Source: Clostridia bacterium
GTDB lineage: Bacteria; Bacillota; Clostridia; Saccharofermentanales; Saccharofermentanaceae
NCBI GenBank assembly: GCA_024403775.1
Contig: JAKSRE010000010.1
Location: 20,733-84,732, forward strand
Length of the DNA stretch: 64,000 bases
Direction: 5' to 3'
Positions 27,201 through 33,919 of this stretch are shown in pieces (positions within the stretch are counted from its first letter, which is position 1; the number at the start of each line of letters is the position of its first letter). The position numbers and the translations under genes are program-made. Under the pieces are notes generated by a model. It saw only the letters and a program-made list of their open reading frames with translations, was not told the origin of the DNA and made no database searches.

Positions 27201-27302
27201 TGGTATTACTTTAATAATGACTGTATAATGCTTGCAAATCAAAGTAATGTTTATATAGATGGAAATTATTATAGCTTTGATGCTTCTGGTCATATGCTAT
27301 AA
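24234..27302 (+). CDS. large DUF4214 / CW-repeat cell-wall-binding protein
   Basis: 1022 residues, the longest protein in the window. Start set by AATGGAGAACTTAAT-ATG. Signal peptide ~1-42 (cleaved before SVINYADAS). Two DUF4214 pairs span ~52-300, then HAEGTCTICG, then a long Ser/Thr/Pro/Asn linker (~318-385). About 25-30 CW-type repeats run to the C-terminus; some lie in degenerate spacing and a few lack the GW pair. It ends FDASGHML without the NVTINGxTYG cap found in several relatives. Predicted to be secreted and bound non-covalently to the wall. The leader palindrome suggests co-regulation with the 45928-55389 group. Confidence 0.88.
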   Translation: MNYKRLVASFLMGATFVSGFGAPVLGIDFGALDVSASVINYADASSNVDVSGIKAFVTRLYQVCLNRNPEEDGLNGWTNQLINRQATGCSVAYGFIFSPEFIGKNHSNEDFVNYMYDAFFGREADEGGFNYWVDLLNQGASKEFVFCGFANSQEFSNLCNSYGVVRGFHIEGYDFNQVGKVNLFVDRLYRIVLNRECDDDGMGGWTLKLLSHEQTGCDVAYGFVFSPEFLNRHTCDDCYVEILYNAFLGRSSDEGGKASWVGKLTEGASREEVFNGFAGSLEFAGICADYGIEAGSLGSGAGVTHAEGTCTICGQGNIGATPTTAPSSAPTSNSTSNPSTNSTPTSNPTTNQGVTNTPTSAPSGNGATTTPTPTPTVPASQLNSKDVVMKNEYYDFDALPKDTSSLDGYVEIQHDGEFEWDSYYFEKGQMLMGWVNIYVEVNGERYLYGKLYCDLNTGLAYKDGWHVIDGINYYFDKTGWLAIGVCEINNDLYCFNENGLMQYGLHDNHYFDLETGKAIKGWKTVDGKTYYFELNYKHKYDMVIGWFEKDNKHYYFDDSGVLQSDGWFTVDGKRYYAGNDGALMLGINDIDGEIYYLSLDGLQTGFVSQKYYFDPNTKTAVKGLQTIDNKLYYFNDSGIMQNGIVNVNGTLYYVDHLGTVRNGRYSIDGNKTYFICVNNIVQTGVIKYNNNIYIANSSGTLQSGWQTVNGDKYYIPGGSSYEAYTGLNVIGGTVYIFDTNTAKLCKGWTTQNGTRYYCNDNGVPVTGVQTIGGRKYYFDNNGEQKTGLITIGGSTYYFNDDMKYGWISLGNYMYYANTSTGALYKNSLQQINGKTYYFSSSGFLLTGEQQINSSYYFFGNDGAMLTGWQYVRSGYHYYNSDGRRQGPGWFTIGSTYYYLDSNSYRLTGWIQGNDGYWYYCDEDKAGAMITNSWKYTDNSWFYFDSLGIMKDSGWYQVGADWYYFANYNDPKGFIHGAAYRNCWLSDGGYWYYFNNDCIMLANQSNVYIDGNYYSFDASGHML

Positions 27303-27357
27303 GCCCTTAAGAATATTTATAGAGGCAGACTTAAAATTTTAAATTCGTTTGATTAAG

Positions 27358-27396
27358 AAGATTTCATTCGCCGAATTGGTGGATGAAATCTTTTTT
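27358..27396 (+). terminator. terminator of the 24234 gene
   Basis: AAGATTTCATTCGCC pairs with GGTGGATGAAATCTT (one G-U) around a GAATT loop, followed by TTTTTTG. Confidence 0.88.
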
Positions 27397-27480
27397 GATG
27401 AGTTTTATTTGTTGTCCTTCTTAATTAACAAAAATAAATGTATGTTGGCAATATCTGATAAGAAAAAACAACAAAAATAA

Positions 27481-27509
27481 TTTACACTATATACAATATT
27501 CATTATTAA
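27481..27509 (+). promoter_or_regulatory. candidate promoter of the 27529 gene
   Basis: TTTACA (27481-27486), 17-bp spacer, TATTAA (27504-27509); AGGAGGG follows before the ATG. It gives a very short leader of ~14 nt, so the assignment is tentative. Confidence 0.4.
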
Positions 27510-27528
27510 GTTTTGTATAGGAGGGTTT

Positions 27529-29730
27529 ATGAATAAATTAGTAAAAATGTTGGCTGGCATTTTGAGTACTGCATTGGTTTTAAGTAGTGGCGTTTTTGTA
27601 AGTAGTCCGATTGTGGCTGCCGACGAGAATGAAGTCATTATTAATGAGAAGAATTTCCCTGATTCTGTTTTCCGTAAATATGTTCATGATAATTGTCAGA
27701 TAGGAACACCAGACGATATTCTTACAGAAGAAGAAATCGCAAATATCAACTTCATTAATTTGGGAATTAAATCTGATGATACTAATCCTTCAAAAATAAC
27801 GGATCTTACGGGAATTGAATATTTTACTTTTCTATGTTCACTAGAAGCATATAATAACAATATCTCAAGCATAGATTTATCCAGTAATACAGAACTTTAT
27901 TATCTGGATTTATCAGGTAATCCAATTAAGACTCTTGACGTATCTTCTTTATCAGAATTATTCACCTTGAATTGTTACAATACTAAGCTTACAGGAATTG
28001 ATTTGAGTAAGAATTCAAAGTTGGAGTTTCTTGATCTTACAAATACAAGTATTAGAAATATAGATTTATCTAATCTTACAAAACTTTCACAGCTTGTTAT
28101 AAATGATTCTGAATTAACCACACTTGATATTAGTAAAAATAGTAATCTTCTACTTTTAAGTGCTAAAAGCAATAAGCTCAAAAATATTACTTTGGGCAGT
28201 AACAGTGAACTTAAGGAATTGAATGTAGAGGATAATCTCTTAAGTTCTATAGATCTTAGTGGAGCTACAAATCTAACATTCCTGGATATATATCATAATG
28301 AGTTAACAAGTCTTGATGTAAGCAAGAATACTCTTCTTACCTGGATTACATGTGGTAGAAATCATCTTACTTCAATTGATTTAAGTAACAATAATAATTT
28401 GGAAATTTTCTATGCCTCTGATAATCAGTTGAATAGTATTAGATTCCCAACTTCTACTACCCTTAAGTATATCGATGTTATTAAGAATAATCTCAATTCA
28501 ATAGATGTAAGTTCATTTGTAAATCTACAGATGTTGATGATTGACAGAAATAATATTTCAAGTATTGATATTAGTAAATTAACTGCGCTTGAGACTCTTA
28601 CTGCTGACAGAAATCCACTCACTAGTCTTGATGTGAGCAATAATACGAAGCTTTTATTTCTTTCTATAAATAATACAGACATTGAATCAATCGATATATC
28701 CAGTCTTAATAATCTTGGTATATTTGAATCCATGGATACAGGTATTGTTAGAATCGATTTTAGTGGTTGTCCTAATATCATTCGTACTCTTACTTTGCCT
28801 GATGTGAGCAATTTTGAGAAGGATTCAATCAAGTCCTACTATAAGACTGTTGATGGTATTGAATATCGTGTTCGTACTGATATTAATACAGAAATCGTAA
28901 TAAATGGTACAGTTATCGCTGGTCCTGAGATTGAAGCAAAACCTATAGTAGAGCCTATTCCTACACCACACCCAGAAAAAGAATCACCAAAGAGTATTGG
29001 TGAGTTTGTTGACCGCTGCTACAGTGTAACTCTCGGACGTGAGGCTGATCCAGATGGTTACCAATACTGGTGTAACAGCCTTAATAGCGGTGATATTTGT
29101 GGTGCTCAGGCAGGCTATGGTTTTATATTTAGTAGCGAATATATTAATAAAAATAAATCAAATGCCGATTATGTAACAGATCTTTATTCAATGTATTTTG
29201 GACGTACACCGGATTCAGAAGGATTCGCTTATTGGACTTCCCTCTTAGATAATGGAAAGACACGTGAAGAGATTATGGCTGGCTTTGCTAATTCTTTGGA
29301 ATTCTATAACCTTTGCGGTGAGTATGGCGTAGTACAGGGATTTTATGTTGTTGGTATGGATAATACTCAGCAGGGCGGTATTAATAGTTTTGTTGCTCGT
29401 CTCTATAAGATTTTCCTTAATCGTCTCCCAGATATGGGCGGACAAAGCGGCTGGGTAAATATGCTTGTCTCAGGTGATGCTTCTGGCGCATCTGTTGCAT
29501 ATGGCTTTGCATTTAGTCCTGAGTTCAATAACGATTATCTGGCAAATGAGTTATATGTTGCATGCATGTATCGTTCTTTCCTCGGTCGTGAACCAGATCA
29601 GGCAGGATTTGAAGGCTGGGTATCAATGCTCATCACAGGCGAAGCTACTATGGAAGATGTTTTCGATGGCTTCAGTCATTCTGCTGAATTTGACAGCATT
29701 TGTAAATCCTATGGAATTAGTCCTTTCTGA
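27529..29730 (+). CDS. secreted leucine-rich-repeat protein with C-terminal DUF4214 modules
   Basis: 733 residues; TAGGAGGGTTT precedes the ATG. Signal peptide 1-33 (cleaved near IVAADE). INEKNFPDSVFRKYV as in the other LRR members, but the EF-hand-like loop is degenerate here (CQIGTPDDILTEEE). About sixteen LRRs (~95-415) of the L-D-V/L-S-x-N-x-x-L type carry fewer Cys residues than the 2365 and 40313 proteins. A short Pro/Glu linker leads to two DUF4214 pairs (~490-733). Compared with its relatives the C-terminal modules are divergent (GFAFSPEFNND, GFSHSAEFDS), so this gene has escaped the recent homogenisation seen further right. Confidence 0.87.
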   Translation: MNKLVKMLAGILSTALVLSSGVFVSSPIVAADENEVIINEKNFPDSVFRKYVHDNCQIGTPDDILTEEEIANINFINLGIKSDDTNPSKITDLTGIEYFTFLCSLEAYNNNISSIDLSSNTELYYLDLSGNPIKTLDVSSLSELFTLNCYNTKLTGIDLSKNSKLEFLDLTNTSIRNIDLSNLTKLSQLVINDSELTTLDISKNSNLLLLSAKSNKLKNITLGSNSELKELNVEDNLLSSIDLSGATNLTFLDIYHNELTSLDVSKNTLLTWITCGRNHLTSIDLSNNNNLEIFYASDNQLNSIRFPTSTTLKYIDVIKNNLNSIDVSSFVNLQMLMIDRNNISSIDISKLTALETLTADRNPLTSLDVSNNTKLLFLSINNTDIESIDISSLNNLGIFESMDTGIVRIDFSGCPNIIRTLTLPDVSNFEKDSIKSYYKTVDGIEYRVRTDINTEIVINGTVIAGPEIEAKPIVEPIPTPHPEKESPKSIGEFVDRCYSVTLGREADPDGYQYWCNSLNSGDICGAQAGYGFIFSSEYINKNKSNADYVTDLYSMYFGRTPDSEGFAYWTSLLDNGKTREEIMAGFANSLEFYNLCGEYGVVQGFYVVGMDNTQQGGINSFVARLYKIFLNRLPDMGGQSGWVNMLVSGDASGASVAYGFAFSPEFNNDYLANELYVACMYRSFLGREPDQAGFEGWVSMLITGEATMEDVFDGFSHSAEFDSICKSYGISPF

Positions 29731-29790
29731 TTCATTCTTGCAAATCTTCAGCAAAATCAAAAGTTGACAGATATTAAATAATAGATTAAC

Positions 29791-29826
29791 GGCCACCTGG
29801 AAATGAGATTTTCTGGGTGGCTTTTA
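29791..29826 (+). terminator. terminator of the 27529 gene
   Basis: GCCACCTGGAAA pairs, with G-U and minor mismatch, with TTTCTGGGTGGC, followed by TTTTA. Confidence 0.7.
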
Positions 29827-29914
29827 AATGAGATAAAAGTTTTGAATGTGAGAGTTTTGCTTTTCGAGAAGGAAAAGGAATATAATTAAAAAAGATTTGT
29901 TTTGGGAGGTTCAC

Positions 29915-32761
29915 ATGTTATCTTCAATAAGATTAAATAAGGTTATAAGCTGCCTTTTGATGGTAATTATTGCTTTTTCTATGCCTGTTATGTCCCTTAA
30001 GGTTAATGCTGATTCTTATAGCTGGACTAAATGCACAACGACTATGACTTCAATGACTGTTCAAAGCGGAATTACAAAGGATCTGGCGATTACTATTGCC
30101 AAAGATAAATTTCAAGACGTTAAGAACTACGATATGGTCATCTTCTCTGGAAATGACGAGACTGGCTATGAGATTATTACCTATGATGCTGACGAGAGCC
30201 GCTGGATATATGAGCCAGGTAAAAGAAACATAGGAATTATTGTAGGTGGAATTAAAGCGGGTTATACCGCTTATATAATAGGTTTCATTACTGATGACGG
30301 CATTCTTCCAGAACTTCCTAAGGATTATAACTGGAATTTCTGCGATGGTGGTCAGATAGTAAATATTATTCCAGACAAAGGAATCGAGAAGAATAAAGCA
30401 ATCGCTGTTGCAGAAGAAGAGATCACAGATCCTGTTATTGGCATGGATATTATCTATAAAAGAGTGGGTTATGCAGATAATTATTATGCTATTGAATATA
30501 CTTCCAAAGGTATTTGGGAAGCGAGATCTGAGTACATTTCTTTAAAAGATGTTCAAAACGGACTTCTCACTTTTGTAATTGGCAAGGTACAGGATTTGGC
30601 AGACCCAAGTAGCTATAACTGGAGTTTATGTACAGCTACAATGCTTGAGATGGAAGTGGATTACGGAACTTCTGCGGATGCTGCCTGTGAGATTGCAAAA
30701 GCTAATTTTATTAATCCTTCCAAGAATGATATGGTTTTTTATTCTTACCAAGACAACTTATATGAGTTTGTTTACTATACCGGAAGCACTTGGAAACCTC
30801 TTTCTGGTGGATTTACGTTTGATGATATTGTAGCAGGATGTTCTACATCGTGCAAAATCTACGTAATAGGCAAGGTCTATGAGCCAATTGATGTAAATGA
30901 TTGTAATTTTATGAGCTGCACGCATGCTATGTGGCGACTTGATGTCGACAAGGGCATAAGAGATGAAGATGTGCTTTACTTAGCTCCGCTCCTTCTTCCA
31001 AACCCTGAGAAGGGAGACAGCATTATCTATAAGGGTGACTTAGAAAATGACACCTATGAGGGTATATATTATTCAGGTTCCGACTGGAAATATTATCCAG
31101 GTACATTTAATACAAGCACCATAATCTCAAATATGGATTTAAGTACTGACTCCTGGTATGTAATAGGAAAGGTTATTGAGACTTCCAAGGTTCCAGAGCA
31201 GTATGACTGGAATATGTGCCATGAGGATATGACAGGAATTGAGATTAAAGATTATGATACCCCAATTGATGCTGTGGCAGCAGCGGGTATTGCTAATTAT
31301 CGTTTCGCTACTGCTGTCGAAGGCGATGCTGTTGTCTTTGCTACTGCCGAAAATGGTTTTGTCTATATCTATAAAACCTCTGAAGGTACCTGGGATACAG
31401 GTATCATTGGGTCTATTTCTGACATCAAAGCAGATATTAATAAGGGTCATAAATGGTATGTCATAGGTACGCTTACTATTAATTTATTACCTAGTTCTTA
31501 TAACTTTAGTAAGTGCGATATAAAGATGAGCAGCATGCTTGTCGAAAGTATGATTAATTCCGATATCGCGAAGCTAATTGCCGCTAAGGAATTACCAAAT
31601 GCCGAAGTTGGAACATGCGTGATATTTGAGAGAAATGATGATTCCTATAAGATGGTCACAGTTCTCGAAGATGGCACCTGGGGTTATGAACCAGCATCTC
31701 TTACAGTTGAGAATATTAAGGCACTGATTAATGATGGTGTGGATGTTTTTGTAATTGGTGTTTTGCAATATGACAATGAGGAATCAACCAACTCACCAAC
31801 ACCAACTGGTAGTGCTACGCCAACTGGTGGAACTACTGGTGGTTCGACGCCTACTGCTACTCCTTCAGTAGCACCTACTTCTACTTCTGCGCCAACTGCA
31901 GCTCCAACTTCTACTGTTGCCCCAACAACTACTAGTCAGCCAACTGCGGCTCCAACTTCTACTGTAGTGCCAACAACTGTAGTTCCTACTTCCACTCCAA
32001 ATGCTTCACCTACTGCAGCTCCAGAACTTAATGTAGGTGACTTCATTAACCGCTGCTATAGCGTAGCTCTTGGTCGTGAGGCTGACGAGGCTGGATATAA
32101 CTACTGGGTTGAATCACTCACAGGCGGTCAGGCTTGCGGTGCTCAGGTTGGTTACGGATTCATCTTCTCTCAGGAGTATATAAACAAGAATCGTTCCGAT
32201 GAAGAATTCGTAGATGATATGTATGCTATGTACTTTGGACGTGAGGCTGATAACGCTGGATTTAACTACTGGGTAGATGCTCTTAAGAGTGGCTTAACAC
32301 GTGAAGACATCATGGCAGGTTTTGCTAACTCAGAAGAGTTCTATAACCTTTGTAATAAGTATGGCGTAGTATGTGGAACATACCTGGTTAGTGTTCCAAA
32401 CGATGTACAGGGCGGAGTTAACTGCTTTGTAGCTAGACTTTATAAAGTATGCTTAAACAGACTTCCTGATATGGGAGGCCAGGCTGGCTGGGTATTAAAG
32501 CTTATGAATGGTGAAGTATCTGGAACAAGTGCTGCTTATGGATTTGTATTCTCACCAGAATTTATTGGAAAGAATCCAAGTAATGAAGCATTCGTAAATT
32601 ATATGTATGCTGCATTCTTTGGTAGAGAAGCTGACGAAGCTGGATTTAATGCATGGGTAGATGTATTAAATGGTGGCGGATCTTATGAGGATGTATTTAA
32701 CGGCTTTACTGGTTCAGCAGAGTTCTTTAATCTTTGCGCAAGCTATGGAATTCAGGCTTAA
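29915..32761 (+). CDS. secreted protein with six novel ~98-residue repeats and C-terminal DUF4214 modules
   Basis: 948 residues from the ATG preceded by TTGGGAGGTTCAC. Signal peptide 1-32 (VNADS). Residues ~34-624 are six consecutive repeats, each opening (Y/C)-(N/D/S)-(W/F)-x-x-C and closing with (V/I)-I-G; between them lie a conserved Y-x-W-like centre and I/V-x-x-I-x-x-G helices. Openings are YSWTKC, YNWNFC, YNWSLC, CNFMSC, YDWNMC and YNFSKC. I do not recognise this repeat as a known family. A Thr/Pro/Ala linker (~630-705) and two DUF4214 pairs (~707-948) follow. One Cys per repeat opening is unusual for a secreted clostridial protein. Probable -10 TATAAT at 29881. It may be a ligand-binding or adhesive stalk (inference). 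Confidence 0.85.
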   Translation: MLSSIRLNKVISCLLMVIIAFSMPVMSLKVNADSYSWTKCTTTMTSMTVQSGITKDLAITIAKDKFQDVKNYDMVIFSGNDETGYEIITYDADESRWIYEPGKRNIGIIVGGIKAGYTAYIIGFITDDGILPELPKDYNWNFCDGGQIVNIIPDKGIEKNKAIAVAEEEITDPVIGMDIIYKRVGYADNYYAIEYTSKGIWEARSEYISLKDVQNGLLTFVIGKVQDLADPSSYNWSLCTATMLEMEVDYGTSADAACEIAKANFINPSKNDMVFYSYQDNLYEFVYYTGSTWKPLSGGFTFDDIVAGCSTSCKIYVIGKVYEPIDVNDCNFMSCTHAMWRLDVDKGIRDEDVLYLAPLLLPNPEKGDSIIYKGDLENDTYEGIYYSGSDWKYYPGTFNTSTIISNMDLSTDSWYVIGKVIETSKVPEQYDWNMCHEDMTGIEIKDYDTPIDAVAAAGIANYRFATAVEGDAVVFATAENGFVYIYKTSEGTWDTGIIGSISDIKADINKGHKWYVIGTLTINLLPSSYNFSKCDIKMSSMLVESMINSDIAKLIAAKELPNAEVGTCVIFERNDDSYKMVTVLEDGTWGYEPASLTVENIKALINDGVDVFVIGVLQYDNEESTNSPTPTGSATPTGGTTGGSTPTATPSVAPTSTSAPTAAPTSTVAPTTTSQPTAAPTSTVVPTTVVPTSTPNASPTAAPELNVGDFINRCYSVALGREADEAGYNYWVESLTGGQACGAQVGYGFIFSQEYINKNRSDEEFVDDMYAMYFGREADNAGFNYWVDALKSGLTREDIMAGFANSEEFYNLCNKYGVVCGTYLVSVPNDVQGGVNCFVARLYKVCLNRLPDMGGQAGWVLKLMNGEVSGTSAAYGFVFSPEFIGKNPSNEAFVNYMYAAFFGREADEAGFNAWVDVLNGGGSYEDVFNGFTGSAEFFNLCASYGIQA

Positions 32762-32794
32762 GGTTATCTAAAATTAAACTAACTAATACAAAAG

Positions 32795-32831
32795 CACCAG
32801 TCACTTGATAAGTGGCTGGTGTTTTATATGT
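32795..32831 (+). terminator. terminator of the 29915 gene
   Basis: CACCAGTCACT/AGTGGCTGGTG stem with one G-U pair, followed by TTTTATAT. The same sequence follows the 33920 gene at 36506. Confidence 0.85.
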
Positions 32832-32865
32832 ATAAATATTGGGACAAATAAGCGAATAAATCACA

Positions 32866-32955
32866 ATAAAAACTCGCCCATTGTCGGATTTGGTTCATCC
32901 TAGGGCGAGATTATCTTAAACATAGGCAACCGTCCAAATGGACTGTGCTTTTCTT
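32866..32955 (-). ncRNA. orphan antitoxin-like small RNA, copy 1
   Basis: On the minus strand: AAGAAAAGCACAGTCC, then GGACGGTTGCCT, an AT-rich link, then hairpin CTCGCCC...GGGCGAG followed by TTTTTATT, a rho-independent terminator. TATTAT lies ~15 bp upstream of the 5' block as -10. It matches copies at 36826-36915 and 40031-40120. No toxin frame adjoins this copy. The stem differs from the other copies by a compensating G-C for A-T change. Confidence 0.55.
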
Positions 32956-33002
32956 ATGTAAATAATAGCACATTTACTCTTTTTATTCTACAAATTTTTG
33001 CC

Positions 33003-33064
33003 GTCACAAAGAACCAAGCGTTTTTGTCACAAAAATTGTGACGTTTGAAGGCTTTCTTTGTGAC
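33003..33064. repeat. nested GTCACAA palindrome element, copy 1
   Basis: Outer arms GTCACAAAGAA near the start and TTTCTTTGTGAC at the end enclose an inner perfect palindrome GTCACAA-AAA-TTGTGAC. It is followed by CATGAGATTTCAATCCAACT, also conserved after other copies. Related copies: 39923-39981, 42533-42655 (two), and degenerate ones at 37105 and 45733. This gap (32762-33199) holds only the terminator, small RNA and this element. Confidence 0.7.
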
Positions 33065-33199
33065 ACATGAGATTTCAATCCAACTAGGTAATAATCTGAG
33101 TAGTTCCAGAAATGCTGAATAAAAATAATTTACTAATATCAAGTTTTAATGTATTATAGACACTGTTATGAAAATATATTTTTAGTTAGGAGAATGAAA

Positions 33200-33745
33200 A
33201 TGAAAAGAACTAAGTTTACAAAAGCAATAGCTAATTTCCTGGTTATGGTTTCTATGTTTTCTGCTATTGCGGTAATCCCAAAACAGGTAGAGGCAGCAGG
33301 AGAAAGGGAAGCGTCCAGATCTTCGTCAACGACTGGTGATAGAAATTCGTCCAGATTTTCATTACCGAATAGTGGTAGAGGAACGATTTTGTCACCGACC
33401 AGTGATAGAAGAGTGAATTTCTGTTATAGAGTAGCTCTTGCAGTGTTAAACATTGATTTTTACAGTACTGGATTTCAGAAAACTCTATCAGCTGCTCTTG
33501 TAAATCCTAATGGATTTGATGCAGCAGCATATGCACGAGGAATTTTCAAAAGTAGTTATATAAATATAGATGACAGTTCATATGTATATCAACTTTATAG
33601 AGCTCTTTTTGATAGAACCCCAAGTGCTCCAGAAGCAAACTATTGGATAGATCGTATTAATAAGGGTGATTCTAGAGAATATATTTTAGAGTGTTTTTTA
33701 GCTTCAGATGAATTTAGAACAATAGCAAGAAATTTGAGATACTGA
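33200..33745 (+). CDS. small secreted protein with a minimal DUF4214-like region
   Basis: 181 residues from the ATG at 33200, seven bases after TAGGAG; the ATG at 33194 is too close to the ribosome site. Signal peptide 1-~34 (VEAAGERE). A short Ser/Arg/Thr-rich linker carries a repeated (S)-x-T-x-DR motif (TTGDRNSSRFS, PTSDRRVNF). A C-terminal DUF4214-like pair (~80-181) follows: FCYRVALAVLNIDFYSTGF, YQLYRALFDRTPSAPEANYW and FLASDEFRTI. It is half the size of the DUF4214 block in neighbours and is divergent. It has no partner module, so it may be a free competitor or cap of DUF4214 interactions (inference). It has its own strong terminator. Confidence 0.78.
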   Translation: MKRTKFTKAIANFLVMVSMFSAIAVIPKQVEAAGEREASRSSSTTGDRNSSRFSLPNSGRGTILSPTSDRRVNFCYRVALAVLNIDFYSTGFQKTLSAALVNPNGFDAAAYARGIFKSSYINIDDSSYVYQLYRALFDRTPSAPEANYWIDRINKGDSREYILECFLASDEFRTIARNLRY

Positions 33746-33820
33746 TCTAGTCACATTTGGTATTGGAAAAATTTCATTTTAGATAATATTATTTGTGATG
33801 CTTTCTTTATAAAACATAAT

Positions 33821-33861
33821 AACTACCTCAAAACTCAGTTGGTTTTGAGGTAGTTTTTTTG
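33821..33861 (+). terminator. terminator of the small DUF4214 gene
   Basis: 14-bp perfect stem AACTACCTCAAAAC/GTTTTGAGGTAGTT followed by TTTTTTG. A weaker relative at 37208 also sits ~60 bp upstream of the duplicated 37307 gene. Confidence 0.92.
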
Positions 33862-33864
33862 TTA

Positions 33865-33893
33865 TTGATTTACTTTGATTTGTATCAGATAAT
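33865..33893 (+). promoter_or_regulatory. promoter of the 33920 gene
   Basis: TTGATT (33865-33870), 17 bp, GATAAT (33888-33893). The paralogue at 37307 has the identical boxes and spacing (37247-37275). Confidence 0.6.
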
Positions 33894-33919
33894 ATTTATA
33901 TTGAGAAGGAGGGAAAATT

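Noticed and set aside
32954..33142. Minus-strand frames reading RHNFCDKNAWFFVT (also 42484-42669)
   Set aside because: Translation of the GTCACAA palindrome element; no start context, best explained as repeat DNA.
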